Source: JBCCGR01 sp039029195 (GTDB lineage: Bacteria; Pseudomonadota; Alphaproteobacteria; Rhizobiales; Rhizobiaceae). Taken from it: a DNA stretch of 64,000 bases. Shown here in pieces: positions 53,716 through 63,215 of the stretch (position 1 is its first letter; each line of letters starts with the position of its first letter). The notes under the pieces are model-generated. The model ran no database searches, was not told the DNA's origin, and was given only the letters and a program-made list of their open reading frames with translations. Where the stretch lies: the NCBI GenBank assembly GCA_039029195.1, contig JBCCGR010000002.1:124001-188000 (forward strand). Reading direction: 5' to 3'. A program made the translations under genes and the position numbers.

Positions 53716-54975
53716 TCAATGCAATTTTTGCCTGACAAAACTCTTCGCTCGGTCCCAGCGGGCTATCCAGTTGCACAAGCTTTTGAATCGGCCCCTCGGA
53801 TCGCCGTCCAAAGCGGTGAGCAGATTGGTGATGGCCATGCGATCCCGCCAAAGGTGATCGATCATGCTGTGATGCGGTGCTGCCAGAGAGTCTGCGATCA
53901 CAAACGAGTTTCGCTCCTGCATGGTGGTCGAAGCGTGGATCATCAGCTGAACGCCCGGGGAATATTGCGCGAACGCCTCGTCATAGACTGTCTTCCAGGT
54001 CAAAGGCCTGTCTTGCGAACCAATGGAGATGAGAACAGCAATGCAGCGCCCGTCGAGGCTCATCGCATGGATCTCGCACTTCTTTTCATTTGCAAGATCT
54101 GAGACGATCTGTCTGGCGAAGGCGGTAATCTTCTTGTTGGAATAAAGCGCTGAGCCGCGCCGCCCCTTCCAGCTTTTAATTTCAAGGTTCAGGAACGATT
54201 CCATCAAATTGCGAACGTCGTCCGGCCTGGCGCTGGAGGTGAAGGCGAGCTCACCCTGCTGTTCAAGCTTTCGCCTCAACCGGGCATATTCCTTGCGCCG
54301 CTTTCTTCCCACGGCTGTGTTGATCCACGACTGGCTTTTGTCCGGCATTGCCAGGAGGGCCGCGCGCTCGAAGGAGCCTGTTTCGGCTTGCGGCTTCGTT
54401 GCCACGGTTAGAGCCTGGGTCCACGCGTTGAAACTGTCGGTTTCCTTTGGGAAGTGCGGCAGCATCATCAGCCCGGGCAATCCGATTTCCGCGGAACTGG
54501 CAAGGTGAATGAAGCGATCAAGTGCTTCTTCATGGTGATCCGTGTCCAGAAGTGGAGTTCCCAGAGGTGAAAACTCGCTGGACCAAACACGCAACACAGG
54601 CTGGCGCCAAACGCCCAGCTTGATGATGGACACTGGGAAAAACAGCCGCAATTCGCGGGTTTCGCCAATTGTTTCCCAAAGGCAAAGAAGCATGGGCGGT
54701 TTTCCGGTAATCCGGTTCAGCGCGCCTTGAAGAAATGTCGGTTCGAAGAACAGGTTGGGGTCAAGGCTTCGCTCTGCCAGCGCATGTATGCAGTTCTCCA
54801 GTTCCCTGATTGCGCGGGCCGGGAGCGCTTCCATTTCCCACAGTGATGTTCCCAGCGATGACGATGCGCTTACAATTGGCGACCACGCATTTTCTCCCCG
54901 GTAGGGGTCCGACAGAGACGGGAACAGCCGTTTCTTTTCGCTGGTGCGGCTGATCGCCTGATCAAACGGGTTCAT
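53716..54975 (-). CDS. GNAT family acetyltransferase (CelD/FemAB-like)
   Basis: A 419-residue cytoplasmic protein with the GNAT/FemAB-like fold of CelD/BcsL proteins found in polysaccharide gene clusters. Typical segments are WINTAVGRKRRKEYARLRRK, LNLEIKSWKGRRGSALYS and LTWKTVYDEAFAQYSPGVQL. Such proteins are proposed to acylate surface polysaccharides. It overlaps the flippase gene by four bases (ATGA), so both are one operon, which supports a role in modifying the exported glycan. Substrate not known. Confidence 0.85.
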   Translation of the reverse strand: MNPFDQAISRTSEKKRLFPSLSDPYRGENAWSPIVSASSSLGTSLWEMEALPARAIRELENCIHALAERSLDPNLFFEPTFLQGALNRITGKPPMLLCLWETIGETRELRLFFPVSIIKLGVWRQPVLRVWSSEFSPLGTPLLDTDHHEEALDRFIHLASSAEIGLPGLMMLPHFPKETDSFNAWTQALTVATKPQAETGSFERAALLAMPDKSQSWINTAVGRKRRKEYARLRRKLEQQGELAFTSSARPDDVRNLMESFLNLEIKSWKGRRGSALYSNKKITAFARQIVSDLANEKKCEIHAMSLDGRCIAVLISIGSQDRPLTWKTVYDEAFAQYSPGVQLMIHASTTMQERNSFVIADSLAAPHHSMIDHLWRDRMAITNLLTALDGDPRGRFKSLCNWIARWDRAKSFVRQKLH

Positions 54976-56405
54976 TCTGCCGCCTCCGCAGAGGCCACAG
55001 GTCTTTGATCTCCAATGATGAACAGATGAATGCCGAGCCGGCGCTTGGCAATCGCATAAAGCGCGGTTGCCTCGAACATCATGGCAATGCTGGTGGAAAT
55101 TGCAGCGCCATAAAGCCCGTAGATCGGAATGAAGGTGATGTTGAGCGCCACATTGAGGAACAGCGTCACACCATAGATGCCGGCGCAGACTTTCTGTTCT
55201 CCCGACATGGTCAAAACACTCTCAGCAGGGCCAACGGCTGACCGAGCGACGATACCGATCACCAGAATGAAGAGGAGTGGATAGCCTTGGGTAAATTCTT
55301 CCCCAAACAGCAGCAAAAGATACTCACCGACCAGCAATAGCAGCGCGCTCAGCGCCACCGACGGCCAGAATGTCCAGCGCACGGTGTCAGAGATAAAGGC
55401 CTGATACTGGTTGTGGTCCCCTGCGGCCCGATACTGGGAAAACCGGTGCGCGGCACCAGCTTTCACCGCGAAATAGACGAAATGTACGAGTGCCAGTGTC
55501 TTCACGCTGGCGAAATAGACTGCGACCTGATCTGGCGGCATGTAGTGGCCAACGACCAGGATATCGACGTTGGTTAACAGGTTGAAAAAACCTTCTACCA
55601 GAAAGATCGGCAGGGCGATCAGGGTCCATTTCAGCGGGTGAACGGTTCTGCCACCAGCGGGAACCACCTTCTTCAGGCTGCGGCGCAGTGAGAGGAGTTG
55701 ATAGAGGCTTGCCACATAGGTTGCCCCGATAGTGGCAATCAGAGCCGTTTCGGCTGTTGCAGAATATCCAAGGCTCAACGCACCGCCGAAAGCCACCAAA
55801 ATGAGCATGGGCCGAATGATGAAGGTGGGTGTCAGCGCAATGTTGGGCCAGTTGAAGGCGCGGGCGACACCATCCTGAACCTCAGACAAGGCAAGCATGG
55901 GAAGGCAGATCGCACCCAGATAAAGCGGCAGCACATAGTAGTTGGTCAAAAGGTCGGATAAGAGGAAAACACCGGAGATTCCGACAATGGCAATCAATGT
56001 CGCTGCACCAAATGAATAGCTGAGACTGCCGCGCACAACACCGCGCAGTTCATCTTGCGAACCCGCGGCCTGATATTCGGGAACAAGTCGCACAACAGCA
56101 GTCTGGAAGCCAAGACAGGACAAGCCGCCCAATATCACCGCACCAACCCATACAACGACAAAGATGCCGTATTCATGCCCGCCCATCCATCGTGCGAGCA
56201 GCACCTGGCTCACATAGGCAATCGCGGCGCTCAGAATGCGAATGGTGAAAGCGAAAAGGGCGGTTCTCTGGGCAACGGCCCTGTCGTCCCTGCCACTGAC
56301 AATCTGATCAGCGAGCTTGGTCACTTGCGAAAACTGGTTCGGGTATCGTCGTTGCAGCGAAGATGGCACCGCCCACGCGAGCAGGCGCGAAGCTGTTATG
56401 GCCAT
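54972..56405 (-). CDS. Oligosaccharide flippase family protein (Wzx/MATE-like)
   Basis: A 477-residue polytopic membrane protein with about 12-14 helices. A basic N-terminus leads into FTIRILSAAIAYVSQVLLAR and WMGGHEYGIFVVVWVGAV, the polysaccharide-synthesis transporter family start. Repeats such as ALPIFLVEGFFNLLTNVDIL follow, with VGHYMPPDQVAVYFASVKT. These proteins flip lipid-linked glycans. No glycosyltransferases or Wzy lie beside it, so the partner glycan genes are elsewhere. Confidence 0.87.
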   Translation of the reverse strand: MAITASRLLAWAVPSSLQRRYPNQFSQVTKLADQIVSGRDDRAVAQRTALFAFTIRILSAAIAYVSQVLLARWMGGHEYGIFVVVWVGAVILGGLSCLGFQTAVVRLVPEYQAAGSQDELRGVVRGSLSYSFGAATLIAIVGISGVFLLSDLLTNYYVLPLYLGAICLPMLALSEVQDGVARAFNWPNIALTPTFIIRPMLILVAFGGALSLGYSATAETALIATIGATYVASLYQLLSLRRSLKKVVPAGGRTVHPLKWTLIALPIFLVEGFFNLLTNVDILVVGHYMPPDQVAVYFASVKTLALVHFVYFAVKAGAAHRFSQYRAAGDHNQYQAFISDTVRWTFWPSVALSALLLLVGEYLLLLFGEEFTQGYPLLFILVIGIVARSAVGPAESVLTMSGEQKVCAGIYGVTLFLNVALNITFIPIYGLYGAAISTSIAMMFEATALYAIAKRRLGIHLFIIGDQRPVASAEAAE

Positions 56406-56431
56406 CTTGAGCGCTCCTGAGTTCCAACCTC

Positions 56432-56453
56432 ACGGTTCTGCTGATGGAACCGT
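56432..56453. promoter_or_regulatory. Inverted repeat between the flippase operon and DUF1203 gene
   Basis: ACGGTTC (56432-56438) and GAACCGT (56447-56453) pair perfectly with an 8-base spacer, just upstream of the flippase ATG. Possible operator for the divergent genes; no adjacent regulator gene. Confidence 0.35.
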
Positions 56454-56607
56454 GCACGTCATTCATTGGCAGGCTGTGTACCGGATTTGATTTAATATTC
56501 CGTTCCTTGCAACCGACCATGCCCGGTTTTCGGTCGTTCCAGTCGCAGCTATCGGGTGGCGGAACCCGGCGATTTTCAGTCTCCTTGGCGACGAACAACA
56601 ATGGAGA

Positions 56608-57081
56608 ATGATGATGAATTATCGTGTGTCAGGGCTGGACCCTCAACCGTTCGAGCACCTTTTCGGCCTGTCCGACAAGGAACTTGCGACCAACAATGCC
56701 GTGCGAATGACGGCGGATGAGGCGTTCGGATTTCCCGACCGCATTGAAATGCGTGAAGTTTCGATCGGGGAGAGTGTGTTGCTGGTCAACCATGTCAGTC
56801 TGCCAGACGCGTCGCCTTATCGGGCAAGCCATGCGATCTTTGTGCGCGAAGGTGCAGAGAAAAAATGGACCGGGGAAAACGAAATTCCGCCCATTCTGGC
56901 GAAACGTCTCCTGTCATTGAGAGGGTTTGACCGCGATGCGATGATCGTTGATGCGGAAATTGCAGAAGGGGATGCCATTGAACCAACGGTCCTTCGTCTG
57001 CTCGACAATCCCGAAATTGAGATGATCCACGCCCACTTTGCCATCCGTGGCTGCTTTGGTGGCCGGATCGAACGCGCTTAG
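56608..57081 (+). CDS. DUF1203 domain-containing protein
   Basis: A 157-residue soluble protein of the DUF1203 family: FEHLFGLSDKELATNNAVRM, PDRIEMREVSIGESVLLVNH, SPYRASHAIFVREG, RLLSLRGFD, and HAHFAIRGCFGGRIERA at the C-terminus. The family has no known function. Three consecutive ATG codons (56608, 56611, 56614) follow GGAG, so the exact start is uncertain by two codons. No close operon partner. Confidence 0.85.
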   Translation: MMMNYRVSGLDPQPFEHLFGLSDKELATNNAVRMTADEAFGFPDRIEMREVSIGESVLLVNHVSLPDASPYRASHAIFVREGAEKKWTGENEIPPILAKRLLSLRGFDRDAMIVDAEIAEGDAIEPTVLRLLDNPEIEMIHAHFAIRGCFGGRIERA

Positions 57082-57154
57082 GGGGCAGGCTAAATCGCCG
57101 GTGGTTCAAGGCTCCGGATTCAACCAAATACAGCCCCGTTCCCGATATTGTGAT

Positions 57155-57181
57155 GGGTGTTAACAATGCCCATTAACACCC
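57155..57181. repeat. Perfect nine-base inverted repeat between DUF1203 and acyltransferase genes
   Basis: GGGTGTTAA (57155-57163) and TTAACACCC (57173-57181) flank a 9-base spacer. It could be a DUF1203 terminator or an operator for the acyltransferase gene 68 bases downstream. The TTAA boxes are nine bases apart, not the seven expected of CtrA. Confidence 0.45.
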
Positions 57182-57248
57182 GGTTTCCCTTGTTGGCATA
57201 AAGAACACCCGGAAGCGCGTTCCTGCGCGCCACGAAGGAAGTGTTTAA

Positions 57249-58337
57249 ATGGCAACCGGATATCCGGCACTGGCGCACAGGTCTCCCGGCGTTGAAAGCG
57301 CTGATGGTAAGTCGCGTCTTGCCTGGGTCGACGTTGCCAAGGGCATCTGCATCATATTTGTCGTGATGATGCACACCACGCTGGGCCTGGAAAAAGCTGC
57401 TGGTCAGATCGGCTGGATGAATGCGGTTGTCGCCTTTGCAAAGCCATTCCGCATGCCAGACTTTTTCATGATTTCCGGCCTGTTTCTAAGTGTCGTGATC
57501 GCGCGGAACTGGCGCAAATATCTCGACCGCAAGGTTGTCCATTTCTTCTATTTCTATGTGCTTTGGGTGGCCATTCAGTTTGCATTCAAAGCTCCGGCCA
57601 CCCTGCTTGGCGGAGAACCGGCCACCAGTATTATTCAGGATTTCCTGATCACGTTTGTGCAGCCATTCGGCACGCTCTGGTTCATCTACCTGCTGCCTGT
57701 GTTCTTTGTCGTCACCAAGGCTCTGAGGTCAGTACCGGCCTGGGCCCTGCTTGGCGGTGCAGCACTGCTTCAGATCGCGCCCATTCATACCGAATGGGTT
57801 CTTTTGGATGAGTTCTGCAGCCGCTACGTCTTTTTTCTGGGCGGATATTTGTTTGCCGCCAATATCTTCAGGCTTGCCGATTGGGTACATCAAAACGCGT
57901 GGGCTGCGTTCATGGGCGTGTGCGGATGGGCCGTTCTCAACGGTATCCTCGTGGTCACCGGGTTTGCTGACCTGCCTCTGATATCTCTTGCGCTTGGTGC
58001 GTTGGGAGCCATGGCGATCGTGGCGGTTGCCGCTCTCCTGACCCGTATGAACTGGCACGGAATTCTGCGAACGCTGGGAGAGCATTCCATCGTGGTCTAT
58101 CTGGCTTTCTTCCTGCCAATGATCGTTTCACGCATCGCTTTCTTGAAGTTCGCCCCCTTCATTGACGTGGGAACGGCTTCAGCGATCAGTACGGCGATTG
58201 GCGTCGCCGCGCCGATGGTGTTTTACATCGTGATCAACAGGCTGGGTGTGCTGTCATTCCTGTTCAAGCGTCCGGATTGGGCATATTTGCGCGGCACAAA
58301 TGCCCAGCCGCGCGCAGCAATTCAGCCTGCCGAGTGA
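57249..58337 (+). CDS. Acyltransferase 3 family membrane protein
   Basis: A 362-residue integral membrane protein with about ten helices. It begins with the family-typical SRLAWVDVAKGICIIFVVMM and HTTLG, where the His of MMHTT is the proposed catalytic residue, then MPDFFMISGLFLS and LWFIYLLPVFF. Such enzymes O-acylate surface glycans or lipids. Its stop abuts that of the convergent M20 peptidase. It may act with the nearby flippase and GNAT, but this is inference. Confidence 0.88.
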   Translation: MATGYPALAHRSPGVESADGKSRLAWVDVAKGICIIFVVMMHTTLGLEKAAGQIGWMNAVVAFAKPFRMPDFFMISGLFLSVVIARNWRKYLDRKVVHFFYFYVLWVAIQFAFKAPATLLGGEPATSIIQDFLITFVQPFGTLWFIYLLPVFFVVTKALRSVPAWALLGGAALLQIAPIHTEWVLLDEFCSRYVFFLGGYLFAANIFRLADWVHQNAWAAFMGVCGWAVLNGILVVTGFADLPLISLALGALGAMAIVAVAALLTRMNWHGILRTLGEHSIVVYLAFFLPMIVSRIAFLKFAPFIDVGTASAISTAIGVAAPMVFYIVINRLGVLSFLFKRPDWAYLRGTNAQPRAAIQPAE

Positions 58338-59726
58338 TCAGCCACCCTTCTGCAGGGCTTCAAGAATGCGCGCCCAGGATCTGGCGCCCTTGTGAAAGCT
58401 CGTCAGATTGTACTTTTCGTTTGGCGAATGAATTCGGTCCTCTTCCAGTCCGAAGCCGACCAGCAGCGAATCCATCCCCAACTGGGATTTGAAGTTTCCG
58501 GTGATCGGGATCGAGCCGCCCATGGCAACCAGGGCGGCTTCCTTGCCCCACTCATCAGTCAGAGCTTTTGCGGCAAGCTTCAACTGCGGCATATCATAAT
58601 CAAGCTGAAGTGCCGGGGATGCGCCATGATCAATGAACTCGGCAGTGCAATCCTCGGGCAGTCGCGCATCGACAAAGGCTTTGAAATTCTCCCGAATTTT
58701 AAACGGGTCCTGGTTTCCGACCAAACGGAAAGAAACCTTTGCTGAAGCCTGTGACGCAATCACGGTCTTGAAGCCTTCGCCGGTGTATCCGCCGATCATG
58801 CCGTTTACCTCAGCAGTGGGTCTGGCCCAGATCTGTTCAAGAACAGAGCGATTGGCTTCGCCGGACGGCATGGAAAGGCCTACATCGCCGAGAAACTTCG
58901 CTGCATCGAACCCAAGACCTTCCCACTGGGTGCGAATGTCGGCGGGAATGTCCTCAACACCGTTATAGAAATCATGGATGGTGACCTGACCCGATTCATC
59001 ATGCAGATCAGCCATGATTTTCGACAGAACATGCAGCGGATTTTGAGCAGCACCCCCATAATGGCCGGAATGAAGATCGCGGTTCGCGGCAGTGACAATC
59101 ACTTCGCCTGTCACCATGCCTCTCAAAGCGGTCGTGATCGCCGGCGTTTTCTCATCAAACATGCCCGTATCGCACACAAGTGCGACGTCGGCCTTCAGTT
59201 CGTCACCATGCTCTTCAAGAAACGGAACAAGGCTGGGAGAACCTGATTCTTCTTCGCCTTCGAACAGGATTGTCACCTTGCACGGCAGCGCGCCTGTCTC
59301 TGATTTCCATGCCCGGCAGGCTTCAACAAAGGTCATGAGTTGCCCCTTGTCATCCGCCGAACCGCGACCGGAAATCTGCTTGGTGCCATTCACCTCTTTG
59401 ATGTGCGGTTCGAAGGGAGGCGTTTCCCACAAGTCCAGCGGATCGGCCGGTTGAACATCATAATGACCGTAAAAAAGGACATGCGGAGCACCTTCGGGCC
59501 CGGGATGATGTGCAACGACCATCGGATGTCCGATTGTATCACGCACAGAGGCGTCAAACCCAAGTTCGTTTAGCTCATCAACCAGCCATTGGGCGGCTTT
59601 CCGGCATTCCTGAGAGTAGGCAGGATCTGTGGAAATGCTCTCGATGCGCAAAAGGTTAAACAAGCGGTCGGTAGCCGCTTCGAGATTGCCGTCTATTGCA
59701 GTAAGTACCTGATCAAGCTGTGACAT
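58338..59726 (-). CDS. M20 family metallopeptidase (dipeptidase/carboxypeptidase)
   Basis: A 462-residue cytoplasmic zinc peptidase from the ATG at 59726 (MSQLDQVLTAIDG); an in-frame TTG at 59738 is the alternative. Metal and catalytic motifs are intact: LFYGHYDVQPADP (first His and Asp), GRGSADDKGQL (bridging Asp), ILFEGEEESGSPSL (catalytic Glu), VCDTGMFDE and ATRHS-type dimerisation region SGHYGGAAQNP. Family members cleave dipeptides. It begins about 85 bases after the terminator of the candidate small RNA, same strand. Confidence 0.92.
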   Translation of the reverse strand: MSQLDQVLTAIDGNLEAATDRLFNLLRIESISTDPAYSQECRKAAQWLVDELNELGFDASVRDTIGHPMVVAHHPGPEGAPHVLFYGHYDVQPADPLDLWETPPFEPHIKEVNGTKQISGRGSADDKGQLMTFVEACRAWKSETGALPCKVTILFEGEEESGSPSLVPFLEEHGDELKADVALVCDTGMFDEKTPAITTALRGMVTGEVIVTAANRDLHSGHYGGAAQNPLHVLSKIMADLHDESGQVTIHDFYNGVEDIPADIRTQWEGLGFDAAKFLGDVGLSMPSGEANRSVLEQIWARPTAEVNGMIGGYTGEGFKTVIASQASAKVSFRLVGNQDPFKIRENFKAFVDARLPEDCTAEFIDHGASPALQLDYDMPQLKLAAKALTDEWGKEAALVAMGGSIPITGNFKSQLGMDSLLVGFGLEEDRIHSPNEKYNLTSFHKGARSWARILEALQKGG

Positions 59727-59807
59727 TTGCTGTTCCAAGGCTGAATTGAACCTGTCGGTTGGTAACCGAACGCGGCGCAGAATTCCAGACTGGATTGCTT
59801 ATCGCAA

Positions 59808-59960
59808 CGAAAAAGGCTGCCTGAGGCAGCAACCTCAGACAGCCTTTCACACTAAGCACGATAACACTCCAGGAGAGGGAATGAGTGTTATCTTGAAACC
59901 TCTTCACTGGGTGGGGGACAATCCTGAAAGAGGTTATCCGGAGTGTGTCCGGGATACCGG
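59808..59960 (-). ncRNA. Candidate small RNA with two C-rich hairpin loops and its own terminator
   Basis: On the minus strand, stem AACCTCTT/AAGAGGTT (59935-59928 and 59904-59897) carries a loop containing TCCCCCACCC. A perfect ten-base stem GATAACACTC/GAGTGTTATC (59892-59883 and 59869-59860) carries the loop ATTCCCTCTCCTG, able to pair with Shine-Dalgarno sequences. A terminator hairpin with five T ends it near 59810. The 5' end is not fixed; TTGAAG-N17-CATTTT (59990 to 59962) is a weak promoter candidate. This resembles anti-SD sRNAs of alphaproteobacteria (alpha-r14 and Cuckoo types). The rest of the gap to polA holds nothing I recognise. Confidence 0.55.
59810..59847 (-). terminator. Intrinsic terminator of the candidate small RNA
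   Basis: AAAGGCTGTCTGAGG (59847-59833) pairs with CCTCAGGCAGCCTTT (59826-59812) with one mismatch and a six-base loop, and continues into TTTTT (59814-59810) on the minus strand. Confidence 0.8.
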
Positions 59961-60162
59961 CAAAATGGGTTGGAACATCGTCGCCTTCAAGACACGCCGA
60001 TACACGTTGGCGTGAGCATTCTGTCGCAGATTGTGAGCGCGATATGACTGCCCATCACCCTGTTGATGAGCCCGTTCCAAGGCGCAATGCAGTTGCAATC
60101 GCATCACCCGTCCGCCATCGTGATCCTTCACCACGACAATCACGGCCACGGGGCACGCGACC

Positions 60163-63078
60163 ATGAAAAAGGGCGACCACTTATTCCTCGTCGATGGATC
60201 AGCCTATATCTTTCGCGCCTACCATGCGCTGCCGCCATTGACGCGCAAATCCGACGGGCTGCCAGTGGGTGCGGTTTCCGGGTTCTGCAACATGCTGTGG
60301 AAGCTCTTGCAGGACGCAAGGGACACCTCCGTTGGTGTCGTTCCCACTCATTTCGCCGTCATATTTGACTATTCGTCGAAGACATTTCGAAACGAGCTCT
60401 ATCCCGAATACAAGGCCAATCGCGAAGCGCCGCCAGAGGACCTGCGCCCGCAATTTGGTCTCATCCGCGAAGCCACCAAAGCCTTCAACGTGCCATGTCT
60501 TGAAAAGGAAGGTTTCGAGGCGGACGACCTGATTGCGACCTATGCCAGACAGGCGAGGGAACTGGGCGGGGAGGTCACCATCATTTCCTCGGACAAGGAC
60601 CTGATGCAGCTCGTTGGGCCACAGGTCATTATGTACGACCAGATGAAAGACCGTCGGGTCGGAACGGACGAAGTTGTCGAAAAGTTCGGCGTCGGGCCGG
60701 AAAAGATGATCGATCTTCAGGCACTTGCCGGCGATTCCACCGACAATGTACCCGGTGTGCCGGGGATCGGACCGAAAACCGCATCACAGTTGCTTCTGGA
60801 GTATGGTGATCTCGATACGCTTCTGGAGCGGGCATCGGAAATCAAGCAGAACAAACGTCGCGAGAATCTGATCGAATTCGCCGATCAAGCGCGCCTCTCG
60901 CGCGAACTGGTCAAGCTTGACGATCAGGTGGACCTCGACGTGCCACTTGAGGAACTGGTGCTTGAAGGTCTCGATGGTCCGAAGCTGGTTTCCTACCTTA
61001 AAGCCATGGAATTCACCACGCTGACAAAGCGGGTGGCGAGCGAAACAGAAACTGACGCAGCGAACGTCGAAGCCGTAACGATCACGGTTGATGGCTATGA
61101 CGCCCAGCGTGGTCCCGATCTTGATCAATCGTCCGCTTCTGGGTCTTCTTCATCGGATGGTTATTCCACGCCCCAGGAACGAGCAGAAAAAGCCATAGCG
61201 CTCGGCAAGGATGGCGCCATCGACACATCCAATTATGACTGTGTTCGCGATCTTGAGGCGCTTGATCGCTGGGTTGAGATGGCAAAAGCCTGTGGAACCG
61301 TCGCATTTGATACGGAGACCAATTCGCTTGATGCAATGCAGGCAGACCTTGTTGGTATTTCGCTTGGCTTGCGCACCGCGGATGGAACTGTAAAGGCTTG
61401 TTACATCCCGCTGCTCCACAAGGCTGGAGAGGGGGATCTGCTGGGTGGCGGGCTCCTGCCGCATCAGATTCCCACAAGGGACGCGCTGGAACGACTGAAG
61501 CCGCTACTCGAGGATCGGTCGGTTCTCAAAGTCGCGCAGAACATGAAATATGACTGGCTGCTGATGTGGCGCTACGGCATCGAAGTGGCCCCCTTCGACG
61601 ACACAATGCTCATTTCCTATGTGCTGGATGCCGGTCGTGGGAAACACAATATGGATGATCTGTCCCGCAATTGGCTGGGACATGAAACCATCCATTTCAA
61701 GGACATTGCCGGAACGGGGAAATCCGCAAAGACGTTCGATTTCATTGATCTTGATGTGGCGGCCAAATACGCCGCCGAGGATGCAGATGTGACCCTGCGC
61801 CTTTGGGAGGTTTTGAAACCTCGCCTGGTTGCGGAAAGCCTGGTGAGTGCCTACGAGCGTCTTGAGCGCCCTCTGGTGGATGTGATCTGCCGCATGGAGG
61901 GGCGGGGGATCGCAATTGACCGGCAAATACTGTCGCGCCTTTCAGGGGACTTTGCACAGGCTGCCGCAGCGCTTGAAGCCGATATCCATGAGCTGGCGGG
62001 CGAACCATTCAATGTGGGGTCTCCCAAACAACTTGGCGAGATTCTCTTTGGCAAGCTCGGTATGCCCGGCGGCACCAAGACGAAGACCGGGCAGTGGTCC
62101 ACGGCCGCCGGTGTGTTGGATGATCTGGCTGCGGAAGGTCATGAATTGCCGCGCAAGATCGTTGATTGGCGCCAGTTGACCAAGCTGAAGTCCACCTACA
62201 CTGATGCACTTCCAGAGTTCATCAACCCGGAAACGAAACGGGTTCATACATCCTATGCGATGGCATCGACTTCGACCGGACGCCTGTCTTCGTCTGACCC
62301 CAATCTGCAGAATATCCCAGTTCGGACAGCCGAAGGTCGCAAAATTCGAACGGCTTTTGTCGCTGAAAAGGGCAACAAGCTTCTTTCAGCCGACTACAGC
62401 CAGATCGAACTGCGGGTGCTCGCTCACGTGGCCGACATTCCCCAGTTGAAGAAGGCGTTTGAAGACGGGATCGACATCCACGCGATGACGGCGAGCGAGA
62501 TGTTCAACACGCCGGTTGAGGGCATGGATCCGATGGTGCGCCGTCAAGCCAAGGCAATCAACTTTGGCATCATCTACGGCATTTCCGCGTTTGGACTTGC
62601 AGCACAGCTTGGCATCCCACGCTCGGAAGCGAGCGATTACATCAAGATGTATTTTGAGCGGTTTCCCGGCATCAAGGATTATATGGAAAACACAAAACAG
62701 TCCTGCCGCGAGCAGGGCTATGTGGAAACCATCTTTGGCCGCCGCGCGCACTATCCAGAAATCAAGTCCCCCAATCCACAGCACCGGGCGTTCAACGAGC
62801 GGGCCGCGATCAACGCGCCCATTCAGGGATCTGCCGCCGATATCATCCGCCGCGCCATGGTGCGCATGGATGGGGCGTTGCGCGATGCTGGACTAACGGC
62901 GCGCATGCTGTTGCAGGTGCATGACGAACTGATTTTCGAATTGCCGGAGGATGAGGTCGAAGCGACAATTCCGGTGGTGCAGAATGTCATGATGAACGCG
63001 CCCATGCCCGCCCTGTCGCTCAGCGTGCCCCTCGTGGTGGATGCGCGAGCAGCGGACAATTGGGATGAGGCCCACTGA
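60163..63078 (+). CDS. polA: DNA polymerase I
   Basis: Repair and Okazaki-fragment polymerase of 971 residues. The 5'-3' exonuclease domain (about 1-300) has DGSAYIFRAYHALP, FEADDLIATYARQA and GDSTDNVPGVPGIG. The 3'-5' exonuclease domain (about 365-560) keeps its acidic residues in VAFDTETNSLD and DDTMLISYVL, so proofreading should be active. The polymerase domain has TGRLSSSDPNLQNIPVR, LSADYSQIELRVLAH, RQAKAINFGIIYG and QVHDELIFE. All three activities look intact. Confidence 0.97.
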   Translation: MKKGDHLFLVDGSAYIFRAYHALPPLTRKSDGLPVGAVSGFCNMLWKLLQDARDTSVGVVPTHFAVIFDYSSKTFRNELYPEYKANREAPPEDLRPQFGLIREATKAFNVPCLEKEGFEADDLIATYARQARELGGEVTIISSDKDLMQLVGPQVIMYDQMKDRRVGTDEVVEKFGVGPEKMIDLQALAGDSTDNVPGVPGIGPKTASQLLLEYGDLDTLLERASEIKQNKRRENLIEFADQARLSRELVKLDDQVDLDVPLEELVLEGLDGPKLVSYLKAMEFTTLTKRVASETETDAANVEAVTITVDGYDAQRGPDLDQSSASGSSSSDGYSTPQERAEKAIALGKDGAIDTSNYDCVRDLEALDRWVEMAKACGTVAFDTETNSLDAMQADLVGISLGLRTADGTVKACYIPLLHKAGEGDLLGGGLLPHQIPTRDALERLKPLLEDRSVLKVAQNMKYDWLLMWRYGIEVAPFDDTMLISYVLDAGRGKHNMDDLSRNWLGHETIHFKDIAGTGKSAKTFDFIDLDVAAKYAAEDADVTLRLWEVLKPRLVAESLVSAYERLERPLVDVICRMEGRGIAIDRQILSRLSGDFAQAAAALEADIHELAGEPFNVGSPKQLGEILFGKLGMPGGTKTKTGQWSTAAGVLDDLAAEGHELPRKIVDWRQLTKLKSTYTDALPEFINPETKRVHTSYAMASTSTGRLSSSDPNLQNIPVRTAEGRKIRTAFVAEKGNKLLSADYSQIELRVLAHVADIPQLKKAFEDGIDIHAMTASEMFNTPVEGMDPMVRRQAKAINFGIIYGISAFGLAAQLGIPRSEASDYIKMYFERFPGIKDYMENTKQSCREQGYVETIFGRRAHYPEIKSPNPQHRAFNERAAINAPIQGSAADIIRRAMVRMDGALRDAGLTARMLLQVHDELIFELPEDEVEATIPVVQNVMMNAPMPALSLSVPLVVDARAADNWDEAH

Positions 63079-63215
63079 CGGCGGTTGGTTGCCCAATGCT
63101 CGAATGTCGCGTTCGTTCCGCGGCAGGCCGCATTTGGTCTATCGCAGGCGGGCGCTTCGCGACAATGTCATCACCGACAATGATCTATTGCGGGCTGTGA
63201 CGAGGAGACAAAGCT

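Noticed and set aside
57160..57177. Possible CtrA binding site (TTAA pair) ahead of the acyltransferase gene
   Set aside because: The TTAA boxes are nine bases apart; the CtrA consensus needs seven. It is better described as a plain inverted repeat.
59881..60015. Plus-strand 44-codon ORF (MSVILKPLHWVGDN...) with a very strong AGGAGAGGGA ribosome site
   Set aside because: The ribosome site and ATG lie in the loop of a perfect inverted repeat and are the complement of a C-rich minus-strand loop. The peptide vaguely recalls the start of Gp49/RelE-like toxins but lacks the rest. The minus-strand RNA explains the structure better.
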